Source: Elusimicrobiota bacterium (GTDB taxonomy: Bacteria; CG03; SLGR01; JAGXOG01). From it: a stretch of DNA of 13,691 bases. Below the pieces are notes generated by a model. The model did not search any database. It was not told the DNA's origin and saw only the letters and a program-made list of their open reading frames with translations. Position numbers and translations under genes: made by a program. The stretch is from assembly GCA_027858455.1 (NCBI GenBank), contig JAQICQ010000105.1, positions 1-13,691 on the forward strand, given 5' to 3'. Position 1 is the first letter of the stretch. Each line of letters begins with the position of its first letter. Positions 7,634 to 13,691 of this stretch are shown one piece after another.

Positions 7634-7969
7634 ATGATAGATAAAGTTTATGCAATGGCATCACAGTCGGCGGCAGGAGCAGAGTCAAGTTCGCCCATAA
7701 TGGGGATATTACCGATAATACTGATATTCGGGGTTTTTTATTTTCTTTTGATAAGGCCGCAAAAAAAGAAGATGAAGGAACAACAGGAAATGGTAAACAA
7801 TTTAAAGAAAGGCGATAAGGTACTTAACGGCGGAGGAATATACGGCCGGATAACGTCGCTTAAAGGTAAACAGGCCGAAGTTGAGATTGCAACAGGCACA
7901 AGGGTTACAATTAATAAATCGTCGCTTTCCCGGATCCAGCCCATTGAGGCCGAAGTAGTTAAAAAGTAG
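7634..7969 (+). CDS. yajC: preprotein translocase subunit YajC
   Basis: YajC is a small inner-membrane protein that associates with SecD and SecF in the Sec holotranslocon. The 111-residue length is typical. A Gly/Ser/Ala-rich N-terminus of about 20 residues precedes one membrane segment (about residues 22-42, GILPIILIFGVFYFLLI). The family signature RPQKKKMKEQQEM follows at the cytoplasmic face, then LKKGDKVLNGGGIYGRI, which forms the small C-terminal beta domain. secD starts 15 bp downstream with its own AGAGG at 7973-7977, so yajC, secD and secF form one unit. The 65-bp gap before yajC could hold a promoter, but no convincing -35/-10 pair is visible. Confidence 0.95.
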   Translation: MIDKVYAMASQSAAGAESSSPIMGILPIILIFGVFYFLLIRPQKKKMKEQQEMVNNLKKGDKVLNGGGIYGRITSLKGKQAEVEIATGTRVTINKSSLSRIQPIEAEVVKK

Positions 7970-7984
7970 CAAAGAGGCAGACAA

Positions 7985-9340
7985 ATGCAAAAGTCAACCC
8001 AGTGGAAAATAACCATAACATTAGTCATAATCGGCCTTTCTTTGTGGTTCTTGTACCCCTCATTTCAGTGGTACTCTAAATCAGTTAAAGAAAGACAGAA
8101 ACTCCAGGAAATAGGTGATCCTGTTATTGAGAAGACAGTGAAGTTAGGGCTTGACCTGCAGGGAGGGATGCGCCTGCGCCTGGAAGTTGAGCTGGATAAG
8201 ATACCCGAAGATATGGAAGCAAACGAAGCTATGAACAGGGCTCTGGAAATTATTAGAAACAGGGTAGATCAGTTCGGGGTTTCTGAACCCCTTATCGCCC
8301 GGCAGGGGTTAAACTGGATAATTGTGCAGCTGCCGGGAGTAAGTGACGCAGGCCGCGCGCTTGATCTTATAGGCAAGACAGCTCTTTTAGAATTCAAACT
8401 TGTAAGCGACAAATCCACAGGACCCGAAGAGGAAGTTCCCGAAGGTTATGAAGTGTTAGAGGGAAGACAGAATAGAGAAAAATATTTAGTTAAAAAAGAA
8501 GCAGAACTTACCGGAGCGGCCCTGGATACCGCGGAAGTGAAAGTCGGAGGAAACTTTAACCGGCCCAGGATATCTTTTACCATGAAGAAGGAGGCCGCGG
8601 AAAAATTTAAAAATATTACAGAACTTAATGTAAACCGGAGGCTGGCAATAGTATTAGACGATGTAGTACAGTCGGCTCCCAATATTAAAGAAAGAATCCC
8701 TAACGGCCAGGGTATAATTGAAGGCAATTTTACTATGGAGACAGCAAAAGACCTGGCTATAGTACTCAGGGCCGGAGCTCTTCCCGCGCCGGTTAAAATC
8801 ATAGAAAAAAAAGTAGTGGGCCCGAAACTCGGTAAGGATTCAATAAACTCCGGGTTAAAGGCGATGCTGGCCGGACTTATACTCATAATGTTATTTATGG
8901 TGATTTACTATAAAAAAGCAGGTCTTATCGCTGATATTGCCCTCTTATTAAATATTGTTATTCTTTTCGGAGCTATGGCGTATTTTCACTTTACACTGAC
9001 TTTGCCGGGTATAGCCGGGATCATTCTTATAATAGGTATGGCGGTTGATGCCAATGTGCTGATATTTGACCGTATTATAGAAGAACTTGGAAAAGGAAAG
9101 ACTCCGCGGGTTGCCATTGATGCCGGGTACAAGAAAGCTACAACAACTATTTTAGATGCAAATATTACCACACTCATTGCCGCGATGTTATTATTTCAAT
9201 TCGGAACCGGACCGGTTAAAGGGTTTGCCGTAACTTTATTTATAGGCATAGTAGCCTCGATGTTTACTGCAATTATAGTTGCCAAGACTATTTTTGATAT
9301 GATTACTTCGGAACGACAGATAAAGGAGTTAAGTATATAA
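7985..9340 (+). CDS. secD: protein translocase subunit SecD
   Basis: SecD is an RND-family membrane protein that, with SecF, uses the proton motive force to help complete protein export through SecYEG. The 451-residue protein is a compact SecD, shorter than the 615-residue E. coli form. It has a first membrane segment at about residues 9-26, then LGLDLQGGMRL, and the conserved periplasmic P1 motif running from RNRVDQFGVSEP to VQLPGV. A second periplasmic part ends in RAGALPAPV. The C-terminal half has five membrane segments, including GMAVDANVLIFDRI with the charged residues of transmembrane segment 4, and the GFAVTLFIGI segment. The stop overlaps the secF start in a TAATG, so translation is coupled. 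Confidence 0.97.
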   Translation: MQKSTQWKITITLVIIGLSLWFLYPSFQWYSKSVKERQKLQEIGDPVIEKTVKLGLDLQGGMRLRLEVELDKIPEDMEANEAMNRALEIIRNRVDQFGVSEPLIARQGLNWIIVQLPGVSDAGRALDLIGKTALLEFKLVSDKSTGPEEEVPEGYEVLEGRQNREKYLVKKEAELTGAALDTAEVKVGGNFNRPRISFTMKKEAAEKFKNITELNVNRRLAIVLDDVVQSAPNIKERIPNGQGIIEGNFTMETAKDLAIVLRAGALPAPVKIIEKKVVGPKLGKDSINSGLKAMLAGLILIMLFMVIYYKKAGLIADIALLLNIVILFGAMAYFHFTLTLPGIAGIILIIGMAVDANVLIFDRIIEELGKGKTPRVAIDAGYKKATTTILDANITTLIAAMLLFQFGTGPVKGFAVTLFIGIVASMFTAIIVAKTIFDMITSERQIKELSI

Positions 9341-10221
9341 TGCGGTTTTTAAGAAATACAAAGATAGATTTTTTAGGAAAAAAATGGATAGCGTATATAT
9401 TCTCGGGTTTACTGGTGGTAAGCTCAATTGTTTTGACTTTTACAAGTAAGCCTAATTGGGGAATTGATTTCACCGGCGGTTCGCTCATACATATGGAATT
9501 CAAGCAGAAACCCGACATTAAGGAATTGAGGGAAATATTTAATAAATCGGGTTTAGAAGGGGTTGAAATACAGAAATTCACAAATGAAAAAGTTGTGATG
9601 GTCCGGGTGCGTAAAGATTATGAAAATGCGCTGGAAGAAGTAAATTCCGCGCTTGAAGGGGAAAATCTGCCGGATAATGATTATACGGTTTTAAGAAATG
9701 AAATGATAGGACCGTCCGTAGGTGTTCTTTTGAGGGAAAAAGCAGTAAAAGCTTTTGTGTTTGCTTTTCTGGCTATAATACTATACGTAGCATGGAGGTT
9801 TAAGGGTGGTATATGGGGCATCGCCGCTGTCCTGGCGTTGGTTCACGATGTAGTTGTAACCTTTGGAATTTTAAATTATCTGGGAGTGACATTAAATTTG
9901 CCGGTGATTGCGGCTTTGCTTACTCTGGCCGGATATTCTATAAATGACACTATAGTTGTATATGACCGTATCCGGGAGAATTTAAAAGTTTATTTTAAAG
10001 ACCCTCTGGATAAAATCATAAACCGGAGCATCAATGAAACTCTGTCGAGGACAATAGTAACTTCAGGCACAACACTTGTGGTAGTTCTGGCTTTGTTTTT
10101 TAAAGGGGGCGAAGTATTGCGAGGATTTTCGCTTACGCTTCTTATAGGAATAATTATAGGTACCTACTCTTCAATATTTATAGCTTCGCCGCTTGTATAT
10201 CTGTGGAAATCAAAGAAATAA
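9340..10221 (+). CDS. secF: protein translocase subunit SecF
   Basis: SecF is the partner of SecD in the inner membrane. At 293 residues it has the normal length. After a first membrane segment (about residues 17-34) comes the family motif NWGIDFTGGSLIHMEF, then a small periplasmic domain ending VLRNEMIGPSVG. Five further membrane segments follow, including LALVHDVVVTFGI and the conserved AGYSINDTIVVYDRIREN. GAG within AAAGGAGTT near 9322-9330, inside the end of secD, can serve as its ribosome binding site. The gene ends 15 bp before the methionine synthase activation-domain gene. Confidence 0.97.
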   Translation: MRFLRNTKIDFLGKKWIAYIFSGLLVVSSIVLTFTSKPNWGIDFTGGSLIHMEFKQKPDIKELREIFNKSGLEGVEIQKFTNEKVVMVRVRKDYENALEEVNSALEGENLPDNDYTVLRNEMIGPSVGVLLREKAVKAFVFAFLAIILYVAWRFKGGIWGIAAVLALVHDVVVTFGILNYLGVTLNLPVIAALLTLAGYSINDTIVVYDRIRENLKVYFKDPLDKIINRSINETLSRTIVTSGTTLVVVLALFFKGGEVLRGFSLTLLIGIIIGTYSSIFIASPLVYLWKSKK

Positions 10222-10236
10222 ATATTTTTAAAAAAC

Positions 10237-10839
10237 GTGAATAAAATTATAGGGTTTAAAATAAAGATAAGAAAAAATGAGGTTTTAAGAAACCTTAAAT
10301 ACACTTCAAAGACCGGGGATATTCCCAAAAACATAGAAAATATAATCAGTAAACAAATTGAAGAGGGCTATAGTTTAATAGAGCCATCGGTAGTTTTTGA
10401 AACCTTTAAAAGCGCTTCTTCTGGTTATGAAGATATTGTAAAGAAAGTGCTTCTCGGGTCCGGCCATGTTGAGGATATATTAGACGATGCATACGGGTTT
10501 ACTCTTATGGTAGCGACTATAGGTAAAAGGCTTGAAGAGAAAATTGAGAGATTGAAAGAAGATGATTTAACAGCGGCTTTTGTTCTTGACGCTGTCGGGT
10601 CAGAAGCTGCCGAGCAGTCGGCAAACTTTGTTTCAGGTATTATTAAAAGAGAGGCGAAACGGCGGGAATGTTATTTGAGCAGGAGATTTTCGCCCGGATA
10701 CGGCGACTGGCCGCTGGCGGCCTCCGGCGAGATTTTAGATTGTTTAGATACCGGCAAGATTGACATAAAAGTCAGAAAGTCGGGAATAATAAATCCCCGC
10801 AAAACTGTTACCGCTATCCAGTCGTGGTTGTTTGCGTAG
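10237..10839 (+). CDS. stand-alone methionine synthase activation-domain protein
   Basis: This 200-residue protein matches the C-terminal activation (reactivation) domain of cobalamin-dependent methionine synthase, here as a separate polypeptide. In full-length MetH this domain binds S-adenosylmethionine and supports reductive methylation of the inactive cob(II)alamin. The key signature is RFSPGY at residues 150-155, matching the SAM-binding RxxPGY motif, followed by GDWPL. A helical region with AFVLDAVGSEAAEQSAN precedes it, as in the family. Thermotoga maritima has a similar split arrangement, with the domain beside a short MetH. The metH gene 220 bp downstream lacks this domain, which makes the partnership very likely. 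The start is GTG at 10237 without an obvious ribosome binding site; no alternative start occurs before the conserved region. Its TAG stop lies within the first copy of the downstream repeat. Confidence 0.85.
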   Translation: MNKIIGFKIKIRKNEVLRNLKYTSKTGDIPKNIENIISKQIEEGYSLIEPSVVFETFKSASSGYEDIVKKVLLGSGHVEDILDDAYGFTLMVATIGKRLEEKIERLKEDDLTAAFVLDAVGSEAAEQSANFVSGIIKREAKRRECYLSRRFSPGYGDWPLAASGEILDCLDTGKIDIKVRKSGIINPRKTVTAIQSWLFA

Positions 10840-10877
10840 CGTTAAGAAAAATGACAACAATTTGTCATTTTTTAGTG
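10840..10877 (+). other. hairpin 1 of the repeat array
   Basis: CGTTA (10840-10844) pairs with TAGTG (10873-10877), with an AG bulge at 10845-10846. The inner 11-bp stem is 10847-10857 with 10862-10872, and the loop is CAAT. It has a T run in its 3' arm but a weak AT-rich stem, so it is a poor intrinsic terminator. Confidence 0.6.
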
Positions 10878-10895
10878 AAGCACACTTGTTAGTAG

Positions 10896-10933
10896 CGTTA
10901 AGAAAAATGACAATAATTTGTCATTTTTTAGCG
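10896..10933 (+). other. hairpin 2 of the repeat array
   Basis: This has the same layout as hairpin 1, with outer pair CGTTA and TAGCG and the same 11-bp inner stem. The loop differs by one base (TAAT instead of CAAT). Confidence 0.6.
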
Positions 10934-10951
10934 AAGCACACTTGTTAGTAG

Positions 10952-10988
10952 CGTTAAAAGAAATATCCTAAATGGTTATTTCTTAGCG
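10952..10988 (+). other. hairpin 3 of the repeat array, with a substituted stem
   Basis: The outer pair CGTTA (10952-10956) with TAGCG (10984-10988) and a 2-nt bulge (AA) are kept. The inner stem is AGAAATA (10959-10965) with TATTTCT (10977-10983), then a T-T mismatch and CC/GG around a TAAAT loop. Both arms differ from copies 1 and 2 while pairing is preserved. Confidence 0.6.
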
Positions 10989-11007
10989 AAGCACACTTAT
11001 TAGTAAA

Positions 11008-11037
11008 GGGGACTAATTTTAAATAGGGACAGTTCCC
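11008..11037 (+). repeat. REP-like GGGAC motifs with a short palindrome
   Basis: GGGGACT at 11008-11014 is followed by GGGACAGTTCCC at 11026-11037, an inverted repeat with a 4-bp stem. Motifs of this GGGAC/GTCCC type are common near REP-associated transposase remnants in environmental bacterial genomes. No transposase is present here, so this is a tentative call. Confidence 0.35.
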
Positions 11038-11038
11038 A

Positions 11039-11056
11039 AAAAAACAGAGGTTTTTT
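11039..11056 (+). promoter_or_regulatory. metH ribosome binding site in the loop of an A/T hairpin
   Basis: AAAAAAC (11039-11045) can pair with GTTTTTT (11050-11056) around the loop AGAG. The Shine-Dalgarno AGAGG (11046-11050) is therefore at the loop and 9 bp before the ATG at 11060. The ribosome binding site is convincing. A regulatory role for the weak stem is speculation. Confidence 0.45.
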
Positions 11057-11059
11057 ATT

Positions 11060-13357
11060 ATGAATAACAAAAAGGTGACATTTATAGACGGTGCCATGGG
11101 AACAAACCTAAATGCTGCCGGCGTCACATCTTCGCCGGAAGCAAATATAGAGCACCCCGGAGTTGTAAAAAAAATTCATCTTGATTATATTAATGAAGGT
11201 GTTGATATAATTGAGACTAATACTTTTTCCGCTACTTCTCTTAAATACGATAACTATAAAGAAATAAATAAAAAAGGCGTAGAGATTGCTAAGGAAGCTC
11301 TCTTAGAATCCGGCAAAAAATCCGTCCAGATAGCCGGCTCTGTAGGAGCTACCGGGAAAATGGTGAAGCCACTTGGGTCTCTTGATTTTGAAGAAACAGT
11401 AAATATTTTTAAGACTCAGATAGAAGTTCTCCGGGATTCCGGCGCTGATATGCTTATTATAGAAACCATGGACGACCTTTCTGAATTTCGCGCCGCTCTT
11501 ATCGCCGCCGCCGAAACTGCTCCTGAATTAAGATTAATAGCAACGATGACTTTTTCTGAAGGGGACCGCACATCTACCGGTACTCCTCCGGAGATTGCCG
11601 CAAGGGTTGCCGACACTCTCGGCGCCGATATTATAGGAGTTAATTGTTCTTTCGGCCCCGAAGGGCTTATAGATGTAGTAAAAAGGATGAGGGCGGTAAC
11701 AAAAAAACCTTTAATTGTGCAGGCCAATGCCGGCATGCCGGAGTTAATAGACGGAAATACTGTCTTTCCGGAAAGTCCGAAAGAGTATGCAAAGTATGCT
11801 AAAGAGCTGGTTAAAGCAGGGGCGTCTTATATAGGGGGCTGCTGCGGGACTACAAAAGAGCATATATCCGAGCTTATAGATACTCTCAAAGATATTAAAC
11901 CGGGCCCGGCGCCCGAAGAAATCCCTCTTTTTATATCTTCAAGAACTACATTTAAAATATTTGGCAGAAAGCCTTTACTTATAGGAGAGAGAATTAATCT
12001 TGTGGCGCATCCTGAGCTAAAAAAATCAGTAGACAGGATGGTGAGGGAAGGGTTAAGGCAGAAAAAAGCATCGGCCGACGCGCTGGATATAAATACCGTT
12101 ACTCAAAAAGAGATTACAGCCGATGTTGCAGAAGCTGTCAATTCAAGGGTAGGCCTGCCTGTGGTATTAGACAGCCAGGACGCCGAGACTGTAGCTGAGG
12201 TTGCAAGAAGGTATCCCGGAATACTTCTCTTAAATTCCGTTTCCGCTGAAAAAGAAAAAGCGCAAAAACTTTTACCGTTAGTAAAAAAATACGGATTGCC
12301 CTATATAGGTCTGTGCGTATCCGATTCGGGAGTTCCGGGTACTGTTCGGGAAAAATTAGAGGTAGCTGATTTAATAATTAATCAGGCAGAAAAACAGGGC
12401 ATTGACCCTGCAACTATTGTGATAGACCCTGTTGTTTTTGCCGTCTCGTCTGACATTGATTCGGCAAAAGAGACTTTAAAAGCAGTCTCTAAAATTAAAA
12501 ATCATACAGTGCTGGGAGTCAGTAATGTCTCTTCAGGCCTGCCCCAGAGAGCTATATTAAATGAGATATTCGCTGCCTTAGCTGTCGGCCGCAATTGCTC
12601 GGCGTTAATAGTAAACCCTTTAAATGCCGATCTGGTTTATGCTGTCCATGCGGCATCGCTTCTTGCCGGGCGTGATAAAAATGCCGAGCAGTATCTTAAC
12701 TATTTTTCTCCGGAAGGCGCAGAGAAGTTTAAATTCAAAGAAGCTCTGAGCCAGGCTATACTTGAAGGAGACTGGCAGGCTGCCTCAAAGCGTTTAAAAG
12801 ATCTGTTAAAAGATCTGGCGCCGCTTGAAATTATAAATTCAGCTGTTGTTCCCGCGCTTGACCGTGTGGGGAAAGAATATAATATTAAAAATATATTTTT
12901 ACCGCAGTTAATAGAATCAGCCGGTGTCGCTGAGAAAGTAATGGAAAAAATTGAATCTAAATTAACCGAATCCGGCGGCCGATTAAAGGATAAAAGAAAA
13001 ATTCTTTTTGCCACGGTAAAAGGCGACATACACGATATAGGAAAGAATCTGGTCGCTCTTATATTAAAAAATCATTCATATCAGATAAAAGACCTGGGAG
13101 TTGATGTCCCCTCAAGCAAAATTGTAGATAGCGCAATTAAATGGGGAGCCGACATTATCGCTCTTTCTTCACTTATGACTACTACCATGGAAGGCATGGG
13201 GGAAGTAGTGGATTTATTAAAGAAAAAAGATAAAGATATACCGTTGCTTATCGGCGGAGCGGCGGTAACAGAAAAATATGCCAAAAGCATAGGCGCGCGC
13301 TATGCAAAAGATGCGGTGGCGGCAGTTAGCGAGGCAGCTAAAATTTTTAAAGTATGA
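11060..13357 (+). CDS. metH: cobalamin-dependent methionine synthase lacking the activation domain
   Basis: MetH moves a methyl group from methyltetrahydrofolate through cobalamin to homocysteine, making methionine. The 765-residue protein has three of the four standard modules. The homocysteine-binding barrel (about 1-285) carries the zinc ligands C196 (GVNCSFGP), C261 and C262 (GGCCGTT). The pterin-binding barrel (about 300-550) includes LLIGERINLVAH and ALDINT. The B12-binding part (about 560-765) has a helical cap and then the signature D656-x-H658-xx-G661 (GDIHDIGKN), where H658 ligates cobalt; ALSSLMTTT and the GGAAVTEKYA strand follow. E. coli MetH has 1227 residues, the difference being the C-terminal activation domain, which is encoded separately at 10237-10839. 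This matches the short MetH of Thermotoga. No cobalamin riboswitch is evident in the 220 bp upstream. Confidence 0.96.
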   Translation: MNNKKVTFIDGAMGTNLNAAGVTSSPEANIEHPGVVKKIHLDYINEGVDIIETNTFSATSLKYDNYKEINKKGVEIAKEALLESGKKSVQIAGSVGATGKMVKPLGSLDFEETVNIFKTQIEVLRDSGADMLIIETMDDLSEFRAALIAAAETAPELRLIATMTFSEGDRTSTGTPPEIAARVADTLGADIIGVNCSFGPEGLIDVVKRMRAVTKKPLIVQANAGMPELIDGNTVFPESPKEYAKYAKELVKAGASYIGGCCGTTKEHISELIDTLKDIKPGPAPEEIPLFISSRTTFKIFGRKPLLIGERINLVAHPELKKSVDRMVREGLRQKKASADALDINTVTQKEITADVAEAVNSRVGLPVVLDSQDAETVAEVARRYPGILLLNSVSAEKEKAQKLLPLVKKYGLPYIGLCVSDSGVPGTVREKLEVADLIINQAEKQGIDPATIVIDPVVFAVSSDIDSAKETLKAVSKIKNHTVLGVSNVSSGLPQRAILNEIFAALAVGRNCSALIVNPLNADLVYAVHAASLLAGRDKNAEQYLNYFSPEGAEKFKFKEALSQAILEGDWQAASKRLKDLLKDLAPLEIINSAVVPALDRVGKEYNIKNIFLPQLIESAGVAEKVMEKIESKLTESGGRLKDKRKILFATVKGDIHDIGKNLVALILKNHSYQIKDLGVDVPSSKIVDSAIKWGADIIALSSLMTTTMEGMGEVVDLLKKKDKDIPLLIGGAAVTEKYAKSIGARYAKDAVAAVSEAAKIFKV

Positions 13358-13691
13358 GAGAAAAAATACTTGTATTTATATTTACAATATATGAGCGGAT
13401 ATTCGGATGGGGTTCGCGAGTTGAAATTACAGGTGAAGAGAGCCTTCCTCCGGGGCCTTTTATATATGCTTTCTGGCAAAGGTATATTGGATTACTTACC
13501 TACTCGCATCGCGCCAGAGGAATTACGGTTCTGGCTTCTACGTCAAGGGACGGCCGCATAGCCAGAGGGGTGGGGCTGAATTTAGGGTATAATATAGTAG
13601 AAGGCACCGCGTCGTCTCCGGCGACGGGAGCGAGAGCTCTTATAAAATTAAAGGCGGTCTTAAACCGAAAAAGCCGGAAGAATATTATAGC
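13354..13691 (+). CDS. DUF374 lysophospholipid-acyltransferase-like protein (N-terminal part, cut by window end)
   Basis: An open frame starts with ATG at 13354, overlapping the metH stop by 4 bp (ATGA), and runs off the window end, giving 112 residues. It resembles the DUF374 branch of lysophospholipid acyltransferases, membrane-associated enzymes proposed to acylate lipids or lipid A. A hydrophobic start is followed by PPGPFIYAFWQRYIG (32-46), then VLASTSRDGRIARGV (59-73) and a TGARALIKLK helix (91-100). The SxSrDG segment is the family's clearest mark. Two usual residues differ: relatives have WH where this has W41-Q42, and RGSS where this has EGTASS (83-88). If the histidine is catalytic in the family, this protein may be altered or inactive. 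The 4-bp overlap suggests co-translation with metH. The assignment rests on an incomplete sequence. Confidence 0.75.
   Translation, partial: MREKILVFIFTIYERIFGWGSRVEITGEESLPPGPFIYAFWQRYIGLLTYSHRARGITVLASTSRDGRIARGVGLNLGYNIVEGTASSPATGARALIKLKAVLNRKSRKNII

Larger units (their letters stand above)
10836..11002 (+). repeat. three 56-bp tandem repeats, each with an internal hairpin
   Basis: Copies lie at 10836-10891, 10892-10947 and 10948-11002 (56, 56 and 55 bp). Conserved flanks GTAGCGTTAA and TTAGCGAAGCACACTT frame a palindromic centre. Copies 1 and 2 share nearly the same centre (AAAAATGACAA paired with TTGTCATTTTT). Copy 3 has a different one (AGAAATA paired with TATTTCT) yet folds the same way. 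In every copy an outer 5-bp stem (CGTTA with TAGCG or TAGTG, using G-T wobbles) and a 2-nt bulge precede the variable inner stem. This conserved shape with changed sequence points to a structured element. The array lies between the two methionine synthase genes and its first copy includes the TAG stop of the upstream gene. Function is unknown. Confidence 0.85.

Noticed and set aside
7600..7638. Promoter with TTGACA at 7600 and TATGAT at 7633
   Set aside because: The spacing is 27 bp, far from the usual 17, and TATGAT overlaps the yajC start codon.
8446..8886. A 146-residue open frame on the - strand within secD
   Set aside because: It lies wholly inside a certain gene, has no family motifs and is composed like an antisense shadow.
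10847..10873. Intrinsic terminator after the activation-domain gene
   Set aside because: The stem is almost all A/T and the T run is part of the stem, so it should be weak. Attenuation by the array as a whole remains possible.
10851..10948. Short peptides (13 codons) beginning ATGACA in repeat copies 1 and 2
   Set aside because: There is no ribosome binding site, copy 3 lacks the frame, and the reading frame simply follows from the repeat.
10836..11002. CRISPR array
   Set aside because: There are only three units, the supposed spacers are palindromic and two are nearly identical, and there are no cas genes.
10840..11059. Cobalamin or SAM riboswitch upstream of metH
   Set aside because: The repeats and palindrome account for most of the region and I see no B12-box-like conserved core.
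13370..13561. A 63-residue open frame starting at 13370
   Set aside because: It is a shadow of the DUF374-like gene at 13354, which is in another frame and has clear family motifs.

Overview
The window is a tightly packed run of bacterial genes, all on the + strand, from an AT-leaning genome that uses ATA (Ile) and AGA/AGG (Arg) codons heavily. The gene set suggests an anaerobic or fermentative bacterium from an uncultured lineage: a ferredoxin-fused electron-transferring flavoprotein, a split B12-dependent methionine synthase like that of Thermotoga, SpoIID-domain and DUF374 envelope proteins, and the queA-tgt-yajC-secD-secF neighbourhood. The sequence does not fix the phylum. Omnitrophota- or Elusimicrobiota-like lineages would fit, but this is a guess.

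Layout. (1) 1-81: a possible C-terminal tail of an upstream gene. (2) 83-2139: etfB and etfA, a two-subunit electron transfer flavoprotein whose alpha subunit has an N-terminal 2x[4Fe-4S] ferredoxin domain and a 12-bp in-frame tandem repeat. (3) 2194-5066: a membrane-anchored DUF3352-like protein overlapping a secreted SpoIID/LytB-domain protein. (4) 5089-7568: queA and tgt (queuosine modification of tRNA), then a small unknown protein. (5) 7634-10221: yajC, secD and secF, the accessory part of the Sec translocase. (6) 10237-13357: a stand-alone methionine synthase activation domain and a MetH lacking that domain. They are separated by a 220-bp spacer holding three 56-bp tandem repeats, each with a hairpin, and a REP-like palindrome. 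(7) 13354-13691: the start of a DUF374 lysophospholipid-acyltransferase-like gene, cut by the window end.

Working together: EtfAB would move electrons between a dehydrogenase, NADH and ferredoxin. QueA and Tgt act at successive steps of one tRNA modification pathway. YajC-SecD-SecF pull exported proteins through SecYEG. The two Met proteins together should form one methionine synthase, with the activation domain rescuing oxidised cob(II)alamin in trans. Most genes overlap or lie within a few bases of each other, so long co-transcribed units are likely. The clear breaks are before the DUF3352-like gene (54 bp), before yajC (65 bp) and before metH (220 bp).

Most of the window is conserved housekeeping. 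The least explained parts are the hairpin repeat array before metH, the microsatellite inside etfA, and a QueA that departs from the family at two normally invariant motifs. I see no clear sign of an undescribed multi-gene system.
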